Assembly (NCBI RefSeq): GCF_023091745.1
Contig: NC_068910.1
Span: 132,759,170-132,823,169 of the forward strand
DNA: 64,000 bases
From: Budorcas taxicolor
Lineage: Eukaryota; Chordata; Mammalia; Artiodactyla; Bovidae
Reading direction: 5' to 3'
Shown here: positions 55,143 through 64,000 of the stretch, piece after piece
Numbering within the stretch: the stretch's first letter is position 1
Layout: each line of letters begins with the position of its first letter
Made by a program: the position numbers and the translations under genes
The notes under the pieces: generated by a model
What the model was told of the DNA's origin: nothing
The model's input: only the letters and a program-made list of their open reading frames with translations
The model's database searches: none

Positions 55143-56069
55143 CTAGAGAATATCCTTTAGAATTTGTTGGAGAGCTGGTTTGGTGGTGCTGAATTCTCTC
55201 AGCTTTTGCTTCTCTGTAAAGCTTTTGATTTCTCCTTCGTATTTGAATGAGATCCTTGCTGGGTACAGTAATCTGGGATGTAGGTTATTGTCTTTCATCA
55301 CTTTAAGTATGTCTTGCCATTCCCTCCTGGCCTGAAGAGTTTCTATTGAAAGATCAGCTGTTATCCTTATGGGAATCCCCTTGTGTGTTATTTGTTGTTT
55401 TTCCCTTGCTGCTTTTAATATTTGTTCTTTGTGTTTGATCTTTGTTAATTTGATTAATATGTGTCTTGGGGTGTTTCGCCTTGGGTTTATCCTATTTGGA
55501 ACTCTCTGTGTTTCTTGGACTTGGGTGATTATTTCCTTCCCCATTTTAGGGAAGTTTTCAACTATTATCTCCTCAAGGATTTTCTCATGATCTTTCTTTC
55601 TGTCTTCTTCTTCTGGGACTCCTATAATTCGAATGTTGGAGCGTTTCATATTGTCCTGGAGGTCTCTGAGATTGTCCTCGTTTCTTTTAATTCGTTTTTC
55701 TTGTTTCCTCTCTGATTCATTTATTTCTACCATTCTATCTTCTATTTCACTAATCCTATCTTCTGCCTCCGTTATTCTACTATTTGTTGCCTCCAGAGTG
55801 TTTCTGATCTCATTTATTGCGTTATTCATTATATTTTGACTCTTTTTTATTTCTTCTAGGTCCTTGTTAAACCTTTCTTGCATCTTCTCAATCCTTGTCT
55901 CTAGACTATTTATCTGTGATTCTATTTTGATTTCAAGATTTTGGATCATTTTCACTATCAATATTCGGAATTCCTTCTCAGGTAGATTCCCTACTTCTTC
56001 CTCTTTTGTTTGGTTTGGTGGGCAACTCTCCTGTTCCTTTACCTGCTGAGTATTCCTCTGTCTCTTCAT
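55143..56069 (-). CDS. L1 ORF1 protein: RNA-binding chaperone
   Basis: 308-aa nucleic-acid chaperone that coats L1 RNA as a trimer in cytoplasmic particles; human ORF1p is 338 aa. A charged N-terminus (1-33) precedes a heptad-rich coiled coil at about 35-140 (NLEIKIESQINSLETRIEKM onward). An RRM-like domain follows at about 143-235, with NIRIIGVPE as its first strand and HILIKLTKIKHKEQILKAAR near 203-222. The C-terminal domain (about 240-300) has QARREWQDILKVMK and LYPARISFKYEGE. The start has A at -3. No premature stop is present. Basic residues in the RRM/CTD are kept, so binding is plausible. Confidence 0.95.
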   Translation of the reverse strand: MKRQRNTQQVKEQESCPPNQTKEEEVGNLPEKEFRILIVKMIQNLEIKIESQINSLETRIEKMQERFNKDLEEIKKSQNIMNNAINEIRNTLEATNSRITEAEDRISEIEDRMVEINESERKQEKRIKRNEDNLRDLQDNMKRSNIRIIGVPEEEDRKKDHEKILEEIIVENFPKMGKEIITQVQETQRVPNRINPRRNTPRHILIKLTKIKHKEQILKAAREKQQITHKGIPIRITADLSIETLQARREWQDILKVMKDNNLHPRLLYPARISFKYEGEIKSFTEKQKLREFSTTKPALQQILKDIL

Positions 56070-58704
56070 CTTGGTTATATTGCTGGGTTTGGGGTGGCCT
56101 TTTTATATTCTGGTAGTTTGTGGAGTTTTCTTTATTATGGAGCTTCCTCACTGTGGGTGGGGTTCTATCAGTGGCTTGTCAAGGTTTCCTGGTTAGGGAG
56201 GCTTGTGTTGGAGTTCTGGTGGGTGGAGCTGGGTTTCTTCTCTCTGGAGTGCAGTGGAGTGACCAGTAATGGGTTATGAGACATCAAGGGTTTTGGAATA
56301 ATTTTGAGCTGCCTGTATATTGAAGCTCAGGGGAGTGTTCCTGTGTTGCTGGAGAATTTGAGTGGTATGTCTTGTTTTGGAACTTGTTGGCCCTTGGGTG
56401 GAGCTTGGTTTCAGTGTAGGTATGAAGGCATTTGATGAGCTCCTATTGCTTAATGTTCCCTGAATTCAAGAGTTCTCTAATGTTTTCAGGCTTTGGATTT
56501 AAGCCTCCTGCTTCTGGTTTTCAGTTTTATTTTTACAGTAGCCTCTAGACTTCTCCATCTATACAGCACCGATGGTAAAACATCTAGGTAAAAGATGAAA
56601 AGTTTCTCCACATTGAGGGACACTCAGAGAGGTTCACTGAGTTACAAGGAGAAGAGAAGATGGAGGGGGTAGTTAGAGGTAACTGGAATTAGATGTGGTG
56701 AGATCAAAAGAGGAGAGAGCAAGCTAGCCAGTAGTCACTTCCTTATGTGTGCTCTATAGTCTGGACCGCTCAGAGGTATTTATGGAGTTATACGGGGAAG
56801 AGGAGAGGGAGGAAGTAGACAGAGGTGACCAGGAGGATAAGAGAGAGGAATGAGAAGGAGAGAGACAAATCCTGCCAGTAACCAGTTCCTTAGGTGTTCT
56901 CCACCGTCGAACACACTGAGATTCACAGAGTTGGATAGAGAAGAGATGGGGGAGAAAAGAGACAGAGGCCACCTGGTGGAGAAAAAGGAGAGTCCAAAGG
57001 AGGAGAGAGTGGTCGAGCCAGTAATCTCGCTCTCAGGTAAACATGGGTAGTGAAGTTTGGGTTTTTAAATGTACAAAATTGACAACAGAAACCTAAGAGC
57101 AAAGATTAAAAATCTAGAGTAGAGGTTGGATTTTAGAAAATACAATATTAAAGAAAAGAAGCAGAAGGAAAAAGGAAGAAAGAAAAAAAAACACACAGGA
57201 ATTATTTAAAAAACAAACAAACAAAAAAACAAAACAAACCAAAAAAAAAACAAAAAACCACCAACAACCATCCAAAGGCTATATATGTTGTTTGCCTTAA
57301 AAAAAAAAAAAAGTCTTTTTTTTTTAAAATAGTAATAGTAGGTTATAGAAATAAAAATTAGAGGATAAATAGAAGACTTAACAATTAAAAAAATAGTTAG
57401 AAAAAAAAAAGAAGAAAAAAGGAAAAAAAGAAAAAAAAAAAAGGAATGATTTTAAAATTATTAAAAATATATCTGGCCGTTCTCTGATGTTTTGGGCCGT
57501 GTGGGATCACTTCCAAGGTGGTTCCCTCTGTTTAACTTCTTCTGTTTGCTGGTTTTTTAGGCTCACTAGTTCAGTCGCGCTGTGGGGAGGGGGGATGCTG
57601 CAAACAAATAGCACTGTCGTGTGCACAGTGTCTCAGCCCCGCCTGACTTGTCCCTTCTTGCGGCGTACAAACCGCTCCGGCTCTACGATGCTCAGCCGGG
57701 AACCATCTGGGGCCGGCCCTAGGCTGCGTGCCCTTCCCCGGTCCAAGCCGCTCAGGCCGCCCTCAGAGGCACAGATTCGGCTGGGACTGCGTTTTGTGCC
57801 CTTCCCAGGTCCGAGTAGCTCAGGAGTTTGGCGAGCGCGATCGCCGCGGCGTGTCACCTTTTCTGCCGCTGCTTCTCAGCTTTCTGGGAGGACCGCTGGC
57901 GTCCCCCGTGAGGCAGATTGTGAGTGTCCAGCACCCCCAGAAGTCTTAGCAAAGAGGCCTGCTTGCAGTTAGGTAAGTAAAGTCTCTCCGGGTCTGCAAT
58001 TGCCCCTTTCCAGCCCTTACGGCTCTGGCTGCCTGTCCCCGGCGGGGGATGGTCTGCAGCCGGCTTTTTCCGTTCCGTCCTTTGTTCTGTGCTCGGTCCT
58101 GGCGGTGTCTTATGTTCGAGCTTTTCGGGCGGTAGCTATCCCCCAGTCTGGTTTGCTAGCCCCAGTTAGATCGTTCTGGTTGCGCGTGGGGCGTTCCTGC
58201 CGGATTCTTACAAAGCACTGCAGCCCGCGCCTCCCGCGCGTCCCTGCCCTGCCCCCACTTCCCAATGGCGGATGCAGGCGTCTGTGCCGCTTTTCCGCTG
58301 GGGGAGTTACTGTTGGGCTTGTAATCTCTTGGTCTTAATTATTTCTTTATTTTTCCTTCCTGTTATGTTGCCCTCTGTGTTTCCAAGATTCGCCACCGAC
58401 TCGGCAGGGAGAGTGTTTCCTGGTGTTTGGAAACCTCTCTTCTTAAAATTCCCTTCCCGGGACGGGCTTCCCTTCCCGGGACGGAGCTCCCTCCCCACCT
58501 CCTTTGTCTCCTTTTTCGTCTTTTATATTTTTTCCTACCTGTTTTTGAAGACAATGGTCTGCTTTTCTGGATGCCTGATAACCTCTGCCAGCCTACAGAA
58601 GTTGTTTTGTGGAGTTTGCTCGGAGTTGAAATGTTCTTTTGAGGAATTTGTGAGGGAGAAAGTGGTCTTCCCGTCCTATTCCTCCGCCATCTTTATCCCG
58701 TCTC
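56070..58704 (-). promoter_or_regulatory. L1 5' UTR and internal promoter
   Basis: 2.6 kb, long compared with the roughly 0.9 kb of human L1. The outer third (57480-58704) is GC- and CpG-rich. An A-rich, purine-rich belt lies at 57060-57470 on plus. Frames in it (57487-57972 plus and others) are not known L1 proteins. It should drive RNA polymerase II transcription from its first base; CpG methylation would be expected to silence it. Confidence 0.8.
58684..58693 (-). promoter_or_regulatory. YY1-type site at L1 start
   Basis: Reads AAGATGGCGG on the L1 strand, 11-20 nt inside the element. In other mammalian L1s a YY1 site in this place positions transcription at the first base. Its presence supports that the 5' end is complete. 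Confidence 0.7.
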
Positions 58705-58718
58705 CAAAACTGCTATAT
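58705..58718. repeat. L1 target-site duplication, right copy
   Basis: caaaactgctatat, identical to 50914-50927. Confidence 0.9.
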
Positions 58719-60760
58719 TTTAAATTTGATTTTCCCTAAAAATTATTTGATTAAAAAATTTTTGATTTTCTCTTACTTTCAATTTTGCCTTTATTTCTGA
58801 GGGGGCCTAATTTTTTCCTTCCATCTCTTGCCTAAACTCTGCCAGCTCCTGCTTCATTTCCTTCTGCTGCCTCATCACCTTGCCCCTAAGTATTTTCTTC
58901 CCTGTTCAATGCTCTTGATTTGAATAAACAGTTGTTAAAATCAGTTTTAAAAGTTCATGGTCAAATATTTAGTCAAAACTTCTGTCTCCTAGTTTTCCCC
59001 ACAAATGGCATTTGTACTCCTTTTGTCAGTTTTGATTTCTACAAAGAGGGAAAAGACAACCTTACAATTCCATCCTCACACTGAAATCCAATGGAAACTA
59101 TTGTTTAAATGCAATGGTGAAATAAAAATATTCAAGTCCTCAGAGAGTCACAACACAAAAGTGCTCTCTGAAAGTGTTCCCATCTGGAAGAAAGTATATA
59201 TAGAGGGTACCAAGAGATGAGTATTAGAGGAAAAGAGAAAGAACAGTAATCCCACACTAAAATTCTGTGACCCCCAACATGGTGTGAATGCCCATCAGGG
59301 CTGTGTGTCTAGTTCTATTGGTGTTCCAGACCTCCTCCTTGGAAGCCATGGCATTTTGAGTTGGAAAGACTCTCTGAGATCATATCTCCTCATTTGGCAG
59401 GTCCTGGGGCTCTAGGTCTTCAGAGGCACACTTTATCTTTTTCTTAAATGCTCAGTGTGGCACACACCAGAGAGCTAATATATTACTGGTTGAAGGTCAC
59501 ATAGACCATGAAGACAGACTCACTTGGTCACCTGACTCCCTATCCAGGGCTCATTCTCTTCTAATGCACCATCATTAAAATGAACTATCCCATAGACCAC
59601 TGAACATCGAACATATCCCATAGAACATTGCCTGTTCCGGTGTCATATTCATCAATGAGCTATCATGACCTTTTCTCAAACTTTAGCCAAGAATACAAAA
59701 CTACAATTTAAATTCTCAGGCTCTTTCTGGATAAGTTAGGGGACAAGAGGAAATGCTTTATGTGTTAGTCTTCCATTAATACAGAAATCTAACCACATGG
59801 GCTTTTAGACCAGTTGGGAAAGGAGTGGAGGCAAGGGGTGGGGGTAGGGAGAGGTGATGACAAGTGCTCTAAGCCTCCGGTGAAAAAGTGATCATAGCTT
59901 TGTGGCAGGGGAAGGGTGGAGTGGTGGCATATAGGTCACTGTAGTAAATGGTGAGGACCTACTTACTCAAATATTTATTGGCTTGTTCTACTTTGTGTCT
60001 CATCTTCCATCAGTCTATCTCCCTATTCTAAAACAACAAGTCTGATAGTACTGACCTAAAAAAAAAAACACACATTAATTTTCTTTCCATCCACTGAGGC
60101 TCTGGATTTAAAATTTTATTTTTCATTTACTCCTTTCTTCTTGCCAACCACAAACTACTACCCTCCAAAAGGGTCTGTTCTGCTTGTTTTGGAACTGCCG
60201 ACTTTTAAAATACTTGATTCTGATCTCCAACCCCATTCTGGGCCTGGAGCTCAGCTCACAGCCAAGTAAAGAATAATCTGGAAAGGATGGTGGGATGAAA
60301 ATATGTACCTTGGCTATGTGCCCCCTACTGAGCAGTGGACAACATTTCTATTTTAGATTTGAACCATTGTGCAAGTCTCTGGCTCAAAAGGGGACCAGGT
60401 TTTCCTCCTTGATAGCTTTTGATACTTCTACATGTCTCCTTGAGATCTCCATGGAAAATGAGCTCTCTTTCTCTTCAGCTGAGAAGAAGATAGTGCTGGG
60501 GTCCTGATAATGTCCAAACTCACTGTGAATGCCAGTGCTGTTGAGAGAAAACCTAGTGAAACTTCTTCCATTTATTTTAAAAACAAGTTTAAATAGTGAC
60601 CTTTCATGGAAATGGCCAAGTGATAGGCGGGAAAATTGTTTTACTAGCATTATGCTTCATGTTAAACAGACTTTAAGAACATGTGTCTTTCATAAAGCAA
60701 AAGTGAACCTTAAATGTCTAGTATAGTATGCACAAATATATACATGTATACCGACTACAT
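58719..60760. other. Unique-looking sequence
   Basis: First part may continue the old L1 host. Otherwise no gene: frames at 59005-59220 and 60295-60507 have no domain. An A run lies at 60057-60070. Confidence 0.4.
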
Positions 60761-61102
60761 AATGTGACCATTACCAACCATTATAGTGTCAATAGTTTGC
60801 AAAGCATTTTCACTTATCTTATTCAGTCCTCATGATAAATTACAGAAGGAATTCCTTAGTTTTGGACCATGCCAGTAGAGAGAGAATGGCATAGAGAGTG
60901 AATGAGAGATTTGAGGCCCCAGGGGTTCAAGTGGTCATGACATTCAACTGGTATCAAGAAGACAACCTAGTGCAGAAAGTAAATGGCGAACCACAATACC
61001 TGATTCAAGGTGTTAGTTGTGGGGCTTTGAGCAAATGTCTTTTAACATTTTTGGTTTCAATTTCTATGTTTCTAAAAATGAAATTGGACTAGAAGATCAC
61101 GT
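60761..61102. repeat. MIR-like pieces
   Basis: 60775-60870 ('gcaaagcattttcacttatc', 'tattcagtcctcatgataaa') and 61010-61095 ('gagcaaatgtcttttaacat', 'tgaaattggactagaagatc') look like diverged MIRs on opposite strands. Confidence 0.5.
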
Positions 61103-61316
61103 TGTTGCTGTTGTTTAGTCGCTTAAGTCATGTCTGACTCTTGTGACACCCTAGTCTGTAATCTGCCAGGCTCTCGGTCCATGGGATTTCCCAGGCAAGA
61201 ATACTGGTGTTGGTTGCTGTTTATTTCCTTCTCCAGGGGATCTTTCCAACCCAGGGTTAAACCTGTGTCTCCTGCTTGGCAGGTGGATGCTTTACCACTG
61301 AGCCATCTGGGAAGCC
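61103..61316 (-). mobile_element. Bov-tA SINE
   Basis: Minus-strand Bov-tA ('gttgtttagtcgcttaagtc' to 'accactgagccatctgggaa'). Target duplication not clear. Confidence 0.9.
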
Positions 61317-62177
61317 TTAAATGATGGTGGCTTCCCAGTCCAATCTTTTAATCCATAAAAATTGGTGGCTATAAAACATAAAGCAAAATTTATTTACAAT
61401 ATTTTTATACCAGGCGTATTTAAAACTTCTTAGTAGGGAATGATGATGTTCAAAACTTAATCCTAAAAATAGATGGAATTATTAAGAGATATCAGGAATA
61501 TCAGAGCTTTTTGAATTATATGAGACAAATAATCACACACAACCCCCTCCCCGCTTCTTTCTACAAACCTTCTTCGGAGTTGGCAGGGCCATCCTATTGA
61601 TTGGGAGAATGACCTGTCTACTTCGCATAAAGTTCTAAACAGAAGTTTCACATAAAGCTCTAAAACTCTGAGCAAACCCTTTGTGGTTGACTAATTGAAA
61701 GATATGTCTGGTCAAAATGCTAGAACTGTATTATTAAATAGATTGTTGAATCATGGAGTGACAAAAGAGAACTGTTAGTCAAATTCACACATTTTGTAAC
61801 TGGGAAAAATGGTTCACACAGGAAAAAACAATTGGACCCAAACCCAAGATTCCTGATTTCCAGTCTGGCTCTCTTCACCATGCTTTATGGCCTCCAGGAG
61901 CAGACCTGGCTTCAAGAACAAGCTCTTCAAGTTGTGGCAAGTGTGAGCTCTTCCTTTAGGGGCAGCTGAGGCCACTTGTTTTTGGCACAAAGCTGTCTTT
62001 AAGGAACTGCTCATTTCTAGCTGGACAGGACCTGGCTCCCCGAGCTGTGCTAACTTAATGCCACACAAAACACTGAGAATGACAATGAGAATATTGTCTG
62101 GAAACTAACTACAGTCCTAATATGTAGTATACTGTGATGGCTAAAGACAGCCGACTCAGTCTAAGTCCATTTTAAAC
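61317..62177. other. Unique-looking sequence
   Basis: No gene or clear repeat. Frames at 61463-61675 and 61814-62068 (minus) have no domain. Confidence 0.4.
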
Positions 62178-62300
62178 AAATGGCAACCCACTCCAGTAAG
62201 TACTCTTGCCTGGAGAATCTCATGGATGGAGGAGCCTGGTGGGATACAGTCCATGGGGTCGCAAAGAGTCGGACACGACTTAGTGACTTCACTTCACTCA
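62178..62300 (+). mobile_element. Bov-A fragment
   Basis: 'aatggcaacccactccagta' to 'ggacacgacttagtgacttc', the 3' part of a Bov-A/Bov-tA. A small 'agta' duplication lies at 62196-62203. Confidence 0.85.
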
Positions 62301-62873
62301 CTAAAAAGACTGTAAGAAATGATAATCTAACTGTATTCTGCTTGATCAGATCACATCTGGGGTTCACTGCTCACTGATGGGACCTGCACTAAAAGATACT
62401 GACAAACTGGAGGACATCAGAAGTGGGCAAGCAGGACAGCGAGGGCTCCTGATTTTTTATTTACACTGAAGAGTAGTTAATTTACAATATTGTGCTAATT
62501 TCAGGTATCAGCAAAGTGATTCAGTTTTATATACTTTTCAGATTATTTTCCATTACTACAAGATACTGAATATAGTTCCCTGTGCTATACAGTAAATCCT
62601 TGTTGCTTATCTATTTTTGTGTATACTAATTTTTATCTCCTAATTTACCTCTCCTGTCCCCCTTTTCCCCTTTGTGAATCAGAAGTTTGTTTCCTATGTC
62701 TGTGAGTCTATTTCTGTTTTGTGTATAGATTTGTATTATTTTTTAGATCTCACATATAAGCAATATCATACATTTGTCTTTCTTACTTCCCTTACTATAA
62801 TATTCTCTAGGTCCATCCATGTTCCTGCAAATGGCAATATTTCATTATTTTTATGGCTGAGTAATATTCCATT

Positions 62874-63049
62874 ATGGATTTCCTTGGTGGCTCATTGGTA
62901 AAGAACCCACCTGCCAATGTAGAAGACGCAGGTTCCATCCTTGGGTCAGAAAGAGCCCTTGAAGGATATGGCAACCCACTCCAGTATTCTTGCTTGGGAA
63001 ACCCTATGGACAAAGGAGCCTGGTGGGCTTAGTGACTGAGCATGCATGC
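62874..63049 (+). mobile_element. Bov-tA SINE in L1
   Basis: Plus-strand Bov-tA with a perfect 11-bp duplication aatattccatt (62863-62873, 63050-63060). The 3' part is shortened ('ggtgggcttagtgactgagc'). Confidence 0.93.
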
Positions 63050-63276
63050 AATATTCCATTGTTTATATACACCACATCTTAAGTCAATCATCTGTTGAAG
63101 GGCACTTGGGTTGTTTCTGTATTTCAGCTCTTCCATGCTGCTATGAACATTAGGTGCAATCTTTTTAAATTAGTTTTCATCTTTTCCAGATATCTTTGCA
63201 GAAGTTGGATTGCTGGATCCTATGGTAATGCTCTTTTTAGTTTTAAGGAATTTCCATACTGTTTTCCATAGTTGCT

Positions 63277-63589
63277 CAGTTCAGTTCAGTCGCTCAGTCG
63301 TGTCAGACTCTTTGCGACCCCATGAATCGCAGCACGCCAGGCCTCCCTGTCCATCACCATCTCCCGGAGTTCACTCAAATTTACATCCATCGAGTCAGTG
63401 ATGCCGTCCAGCCATCTCATCCTCTGTCATCCCCTTCTCCTCCTTCCCCCAATCCCTCCCAACATCAGTCTTTTCCAATGAGTCAATTCCTCGCATGAGG
63501 TGGCCAAAGTACTGGAGTTTCAGCTTTAGCATCATTCCTTCTAAAGAACACCCAGGACTGATCTCCTTTAGAATGGACTGGTTGGATCT
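63277..63589 (-). mobile_element. BovB LINE 3' end in L1
   Basis: 313-bp BovB 3' end on the minus strand with a perfect 11-bp duplication ccatagttgct (63266-63276, 63590-63600) in L1 sequence. Confidence 0.95.
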
Positions 63590-63660
63590 CCATAGTTGCT
63601 ACACCAATTTATATTCCCACCAACAGTATAGGAAGGTTCCCTTTTTTCCACTCGGTGAGA

Positions 63661-64000
63661 GCTCTTTAAACTTCGTAAGACACAGACGATGTACACCATC
63701 CTCCAGTATTCAAAGTGCAACTACCTCTATTTCTCCTGCAAATCAGTGAGGTAAGGCTGGTAGGATAGATTACCCTTGTACTGGTGACAGAGAACACTCC
63801 AGAGAGACTGAAATGTAAACTGATACATGCATCACAGAGGAACGCACAAGGTACAGTAGTGGCGCTGTGGGTTTGAAGAATGAGTACAAATGGGCCAGGA
63901 CCCGGGCAAAACGGCGGTCCAGAAAAAAGGTGCACCTGGTGTTTTCCCAGTAGTAGGCTTCACTATGAAACAGGTTCCCTCTCCAGGCATGAGAGTGAGA
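63661..64000. other. Unassigned window end
   Basis: No gene or repeat recognised; the 89-aa minus frame at 63666-63935 has no domain. Confidence 0.35.

Larger units (their letters stand above)
50928..58704 (-). mobile_element. Full-length L1 LINE, both ORFs intact
   Basis: 7.78-kb ruminant L1 on the minus strand. Order on its own strand: 5' UTR (58704 to 56070, CpG-rich at the outer end), ORF1 (56069-55143), 51-nt spacer (55142-55092), ORF2 (55091-51273), 345-nt 3' UTR and tail (51272-50928). A perfect 14-bp duplication brackets it. Both ORFs have no stop or frameshift. The 5' end reads GATAAAGATGGCGGAGG, with a YY1-type word as in other L1 promoters. A full set of parts plus an exact TSD suggests a recent, possibly still active copy, but activity cannot be read from sequence alone. 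Confidence 0.95.
62450..63660 (-). mobile_element. Old L1 with nested Bov-tA and BovB
   Basis: Antisense L1: from 'gtagttaatttacaatattg' through 'tctaggtccatccatgttcc' and 'tttatggctgagtaatattc' to 'tatattcccaccaacagtat' (compare 51400-51660 in the intact copy). Decayed, no open frame. Two younger insertions split it, 62874-63049 and 63277-63589. Confidence 0.8.

Noticed and set aside
51652..56279. Many plus-strand frames (for example 51652-52113, 52984-53271, 54817-55146)
   Set aside because: Antisense shadows of L1 ORF2/ORF1; hydrophobic look comes from reverse-complemented A-rich codons.
57487..57972. 161-aa plus-strand frame
   Set aside because: Lies in the CpG-rich L1 5' UTR, no domain, GC-rich DNA keeps frames open by chance.

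Overview
This window looks like nuclear DNA of a pecoran ruminant, most likely a bovid. The evidence is the repeat content: at least ten BovB (RTE-type) LINE copies, about twenty Bov-tA/Bov-A2 and other tRNA-Glu-derived SINEs, a ruminant-type L1 and a mariner-derived MITE, on a background of older mammalian repeats (MIR, L2, old L1, MaLR LTRs). No bacterial-type gene organisation, CRISPR array, rRNA or functional tRNA gene was seen. The species (cattle, buffalo, sheep, goat) cannot be decided from what I can read.

Layout. 1-5.8 kb: MaLR-type LTRs, a decayed BovB, a mariner fragment inside an LTR, and SINEs. 5.8-10.7 kb: mostly unique or ancient sequence with MIR, CHR-type SINEs, Bov-tA and a Bov-A2 nested in an old L1. 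10.7-18.1 kb: three BovB copies, two of them inside older repeats, plus a nested L1/SINE/Bov-A2 stack at 15.1-16.2 kb. 18-24.4 kb: unique sequence with MIR, then old L1 pieces carrying a BovB, a SINE and a 73-bp L1 end. 24.4-25.8 kb: a young 5'-truncated L1 with a 17-bp target-site duplication (TSD). 26.4-27.7 kb: BovB. 27.7-35 kb: the most gene-like part, low in young repeats, with a CpG-rich block at about 33.9-34.7 kb, a strong minus-strand splice donor, and a candidate 77-nt exon at 32623-32699. 35-48.2 kb: BovB copies on both strands, a MITE, an LTR-like insertion inside an old L1, and a BovB plus Bov-tA stacked at one target site. 50.9-58.7 kb: a full-length L1 on the minus strand with both ORFs open and a 14-bp TSD, inserted in what looks like an older L1. 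58.7-64 kb: mostly unique sequence, ending in an old L1 that carries a nested Bov-tA and a nested BovB.

The only clearly intact protein-coding sequences are ORF1 and ORF2 of the L1 at 50.9-58.7 kb. All other long reading frames are BovB reverse-transcriptase remnants, antisense shadows of LINE ORFs, or chance frames. The parts work together as a retrotransposition landscape: LINE machinery supplies the endonuclease and reverse transcriptase, and the SINEs (Bov-tA shares its 3' part with BovB) are its known non-autonomous clients. A host transcription unit starting near 34.3-34.5 kb and running on the minus strand is a reasonable inference but is not proven here.
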